Assembly (NCBI GenBank): GCA_964601355.1
Contig: CAZRNB010000144.1
Coordinates: 1-6,754, forward strand
Direction: 5' to 3'
DNA: 6,754 bases
Source of the DNA: CAZRNB01 sp964601355
GTDB lineage: Bacteria > Planctomycetota > Phycisphaerae > Sedimentisphaerales > Anaerobacaceae
Shown here piece after piece: positions 5,539 to 6,754 of this stretch. Position 1 is the stretch's first letter. Each line of letters begins with the position of its first letter. The notes under the pieces are model-generated. The model ran no database searches. It was not told where the DNA came from and saw only the letters and a program-made list of their open reading frames with translations. Both the position numbers and the translations under genes were made by a program.

Positions 5539-6546
5539 TTATTGTTCAGGCTGCTTTTTTCCCAGGAGAGTGGGTTTGACTTTATAGCGTCTGCGGTCAG
5601 GTTGAGTGTATCTGAAACCAGTATTTGGATTGTCTTTGTCATAAGCAAATGCCTCACGGTTTTCAATGAAGTGTTTTACATAGTCAATTGGTATGGCAAA
5701 GCCGAGTCCTCCAAAGAAAATATATCCCATATTTGTGACGCCGATTACTTCGCCGGCCAGGTTGAACAGCGGGCCACCGGAATTGCCGGGATTGATGTCA
5801 GCGTTGGTTTGAATATAGATAAGCCCTTCAAAGGCCCTATTATTAGTGCTGATGACGCCGTTGGTGACCGTACGCTCCAGGCCGAGCGGATTGCCGATAG
5901 CGAATACACCCTCGCCTACTTGTATCTGGTCTGCATCGCCAAGGTAAGCGAATGTGACCTTTGTATCGCCGAGATCTTCGACTTTCAGCAGCGCCAGATC
6001 GACAAAAGGATTGATAGCTTCGATTTTAACCTTTTTGAATTTCTTCTTTTCAAAGCCGTTCCTGGCTTTCTGGAACATGGTGACTTCGATTTTGGTTTCA
6101 CCTTCTATGACGTGGTAGTTCGTTATCAAGCAGCCGTTTTCGTTAATAAAAAAGCCAGAGCCTATACCAGCCGGACTTGAGACCATGACCACGGCTTGCG
6201 AAAATGCGTCCACACATTTTTCGATAGTTGTTTTTTGCAGCTTGGCGGTTTTAAATAACCGGCCGGCCGGCCCGGACGTTTCTGTTTTGGCGGCTAAATC
6301 ATTCACGTCTTTGGCAGCTACGCCCTCGTTCCTGGCGGCCTGGCTGTACTCATATTCGAGTATCTTGTCCCGCGGAACGCTTAGGACGGTTATGCCTATA
6401 TCCACGTACAGCGCGGAGTCTTTTTCGACAAGGATGTCGCCTGTTATTGTTTGGCCTCCTTTTAGGATGATTTTATCGGCAAAGCACGCGCTGCTAACGG
6501 ACCAAACAAGACAGAAAAGTGGGATATAAACATCACGATACTTCAT
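5539..6546 (-). CDS. Exported HtrA/DegP-like trypsin-fold serine protease without PDZ domain
   Basis: Predicted periplasmic or surface serine protease of 335 residues. A signal peptide (MKYRDVYIPLFCLVWSVSSA) is likely cleaved near CFA-DK; Cys21 is in a poor lipobox context. Residues 24-66 ('KIILKGGQTITGDILVEK' up to 'PRDKILEYEY') look like a small beta-rich module seen, from memory, in planctomycete exported proteins. The protease domain spans about 108-295, with His145 (TNYHVI), Asp183 (FVDLALLK) and Ser256 (GNSGGPL) forming a complete triad; 'GSGFFI' 129-134 and 'AIGNPLGLERTVTNGVIS' 216-233 are typical HtrA elements. HtrA/DegP proteins usually carry one or two C-terminal PDZ domains; here only about 35 basic, proline-containing residues follow, so substrate recognition or oligomer control must differ. 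AGGAG lies 6 bases before the ATG. It is first in a likely two-gene unit with the downstream duplicated protein, a possible substrate or partner. Confidence 0.92.
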   Translation of the reverse strand: MKYRDVYIPLFCLVWSVSSACFADKIILKGGQTITGDILVEKDSALYVDIGITVLSVPRDKILEYEYSQAARNEGVAAKDVNDLAAKTETSGPAGRLFKTAKLQKTTIEKCVDAFSQAVVMVSSPAGIGSGFFINENGCLITNYHVIEGETKIEVTMFQKARNGFEKKKFKKVKIEAINPFVDLALLKVEDLGDTKVTFAYLGDADQIQVGEGVFAIGNPLGLERTVTNGVISTNNRAFEGLIYIQTNADINPGNSGGPLFNLAGEVIGVTNMGYIFFGGLGFAIPIDYVKHFIENREAFAYDKDNPNTGFRYTQPDRRRYKVKPTLLGKKQPEQ

Positions 6547-6550
6547 ACGC

Positions 6551-6557
6551 AGCTCCT
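6551..6557 (-). promoter_or_regulatory. Ribosome binding site of the protease gene
   Basis: Minus-strand AGGAGCT precedes the ATG at 6546 (six bases from AGGAG to ATG). Further upstream (about 6565-6600) the minus strand is AT-rich, with TATTTT and TAATAAT stretches that could serve as a -10 element, but I see no convincing -35 partner. The protease promoter is therefore not called. Confidence 0.6.
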
Positions 6558-6645
6558 GAGATTGAAAGCAATTTTATTATTAAGATAAAATAGTCGGCAT
6601 CTAATGGATTACTCTTTACTCTTGTTTCTTGTTCATTTTAAGTGC

Positions 6646-6651
6646 AGAGGA
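6646..6651 (+). promoter_or_regulatory. Ribosome binding site for the uvrA-like start
   Basis: AGAGGA is followed by six bases (TATTCA) and ATG at 6658. This is a well-spaced Shine-Dalgarno and suggests that the short UvrA-like reading frame was once, or is upstream of the break still, a genuine translation start. The region 6547-6645 between it and the protease gene is AT-rich and holds no other gene that I can see. Confidence 0.5.
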
Positions 6652-6657
6652 TATTCA

Positions 6658-6714
6658 ATGCAAATAGAAAATAGGCCAATCCGTATCAGGGGTGCATGCC
6701 AAGATTGTTGGTAA
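6658..6714 (+). pseudogene. uvrA: UvrA-like N-terminal fragment, reading frame broken after about 15 codons
   Basis: UvrA is the DNA-damage-recognition ATPase of nucleotide excision repair. The frame encodes MQIENRPIRIRGACQDCW then TAA. 'RPIRIRGACQ' closely matches the start of UvrA, which normally continues as HNLKN..D..IP and then the first Walker A (GLSGSGKSS). Here the match ends after Gln15 (base 6702); the next codons, GAT TGT TGG TAA, bear no resemblance in this frame, and I could not restore the match in the other two frames. A good ribosome site precedes the ATG. Possible explanations are an insertion of a small repeat element, a real truncation, an assembly mis-join near the contig end, or chance similarity over a short stretch. 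The window stops 40 bases later, so these cannot be separated here. Confidence 0.45.
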
Positions 6715-6735
6715 AATCTGCAAGCAGAAATGTAC

Positions 6736-6754
6736 GTCATTCCGACCGAAGCCC
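6736..6754. repeat. Possible edge of a GTCATTCCG-type dispersed intergenic repeat
   Basis: GTCATTCCGACCGAAGCCC runs to the window end. It resembles, from memory, a dispersed intergenic repeat in various bacterial genomes that starts GTCATTCCGAGCGAAGC. Only 19 bases are visible, so this is a weak call. It matters because it lies 33 bases beyond the point where the UvrA match breaks. Confidence 0.25.

Noticed and set aside
5542..6529. 212- and 114-residue plus-strand frames opposite the protease
   Set aside because: They mirror the protease coding sequence, which has a complete catalytic triad and a strong ribosome site on the minus strand.

Overview
The window looks like bacterial chromosome of moderate GC content. 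It holds the 3' end of hisG (+), a complete UPF1/DNA2-like superfamily 1 helicase (+), a complete elongation factor P gene (-), a two-gene unit for exported proteins (an HtrA-like serine protease followed by a large internally duplicated protein, both -), and what appears to be the first 15 codons of uvrA (+) that stop matching UvrA abruptly at the right edge. The organism cannot be fixed from this sequence. A planctomycete-type bacterium (Phycisphaerae or a relative) is my best guess. It rests on the exported protease with a small N-terminal beta-rich 'GGQTITGDILVEK' module, the unusual EF-P tip, and intergenic simple-repeat families that I recall from such genomes. This is an inference, not a proof.

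Layout. Positions 1-207: C-terminal regulatory domain of HisG. Positions 208-334: a short gap with a candidate terminator. Positions 335-2668: a 777-residue helicase with all the main SF1B motifs and a coiled-coil-like insertion. In hand-counted lines its GC is about 37-43%, somewhat lower on average than the protease gene, so it may be an acquired accessory gene. It converges on efp (2751-3308, -), which starts at GTG. Positions 3309-3556, upstream of efp, hold a near-perfect 32-bp palindrome, a candidate sigma70-type promoter, an array of AAAGTGACT-like units followed by inverted copies, and a 4-copy octamer tandem repeat that runs into the next stop codon. Positions 3557-5503 (-): a 648-residue exported protein built from two divergent copies of one long module. 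Positions 5539-6546 (-): a 335-residue trypsin-fold protease with an intact His/Asp/Ser triad, a signal peptide and no PDZ domain. Positions 6547-6754: an AT-rich divergent intergenic region, then a ribosome binding site, a UvrA-like N-terminus and the abrupt break.

How the genes relate. The protease and the duplicated exported protein are 35 bp apart on the same strand, both have signal peptides, and are probably co-transcribed, which suggests a shared envelope job. HisG (histidine biosynthesis), EF-P (rescue of ribosomes at polyproline) and UvrA (excision repair) are housekeeping functions with no evident link. I found no clear multi-gene novel system. The points most worth following are the non-canonical EF-P tip, the structured repeat region ahead of efp, the duplicated exported protein beside a protease, and the broken uvrA start.
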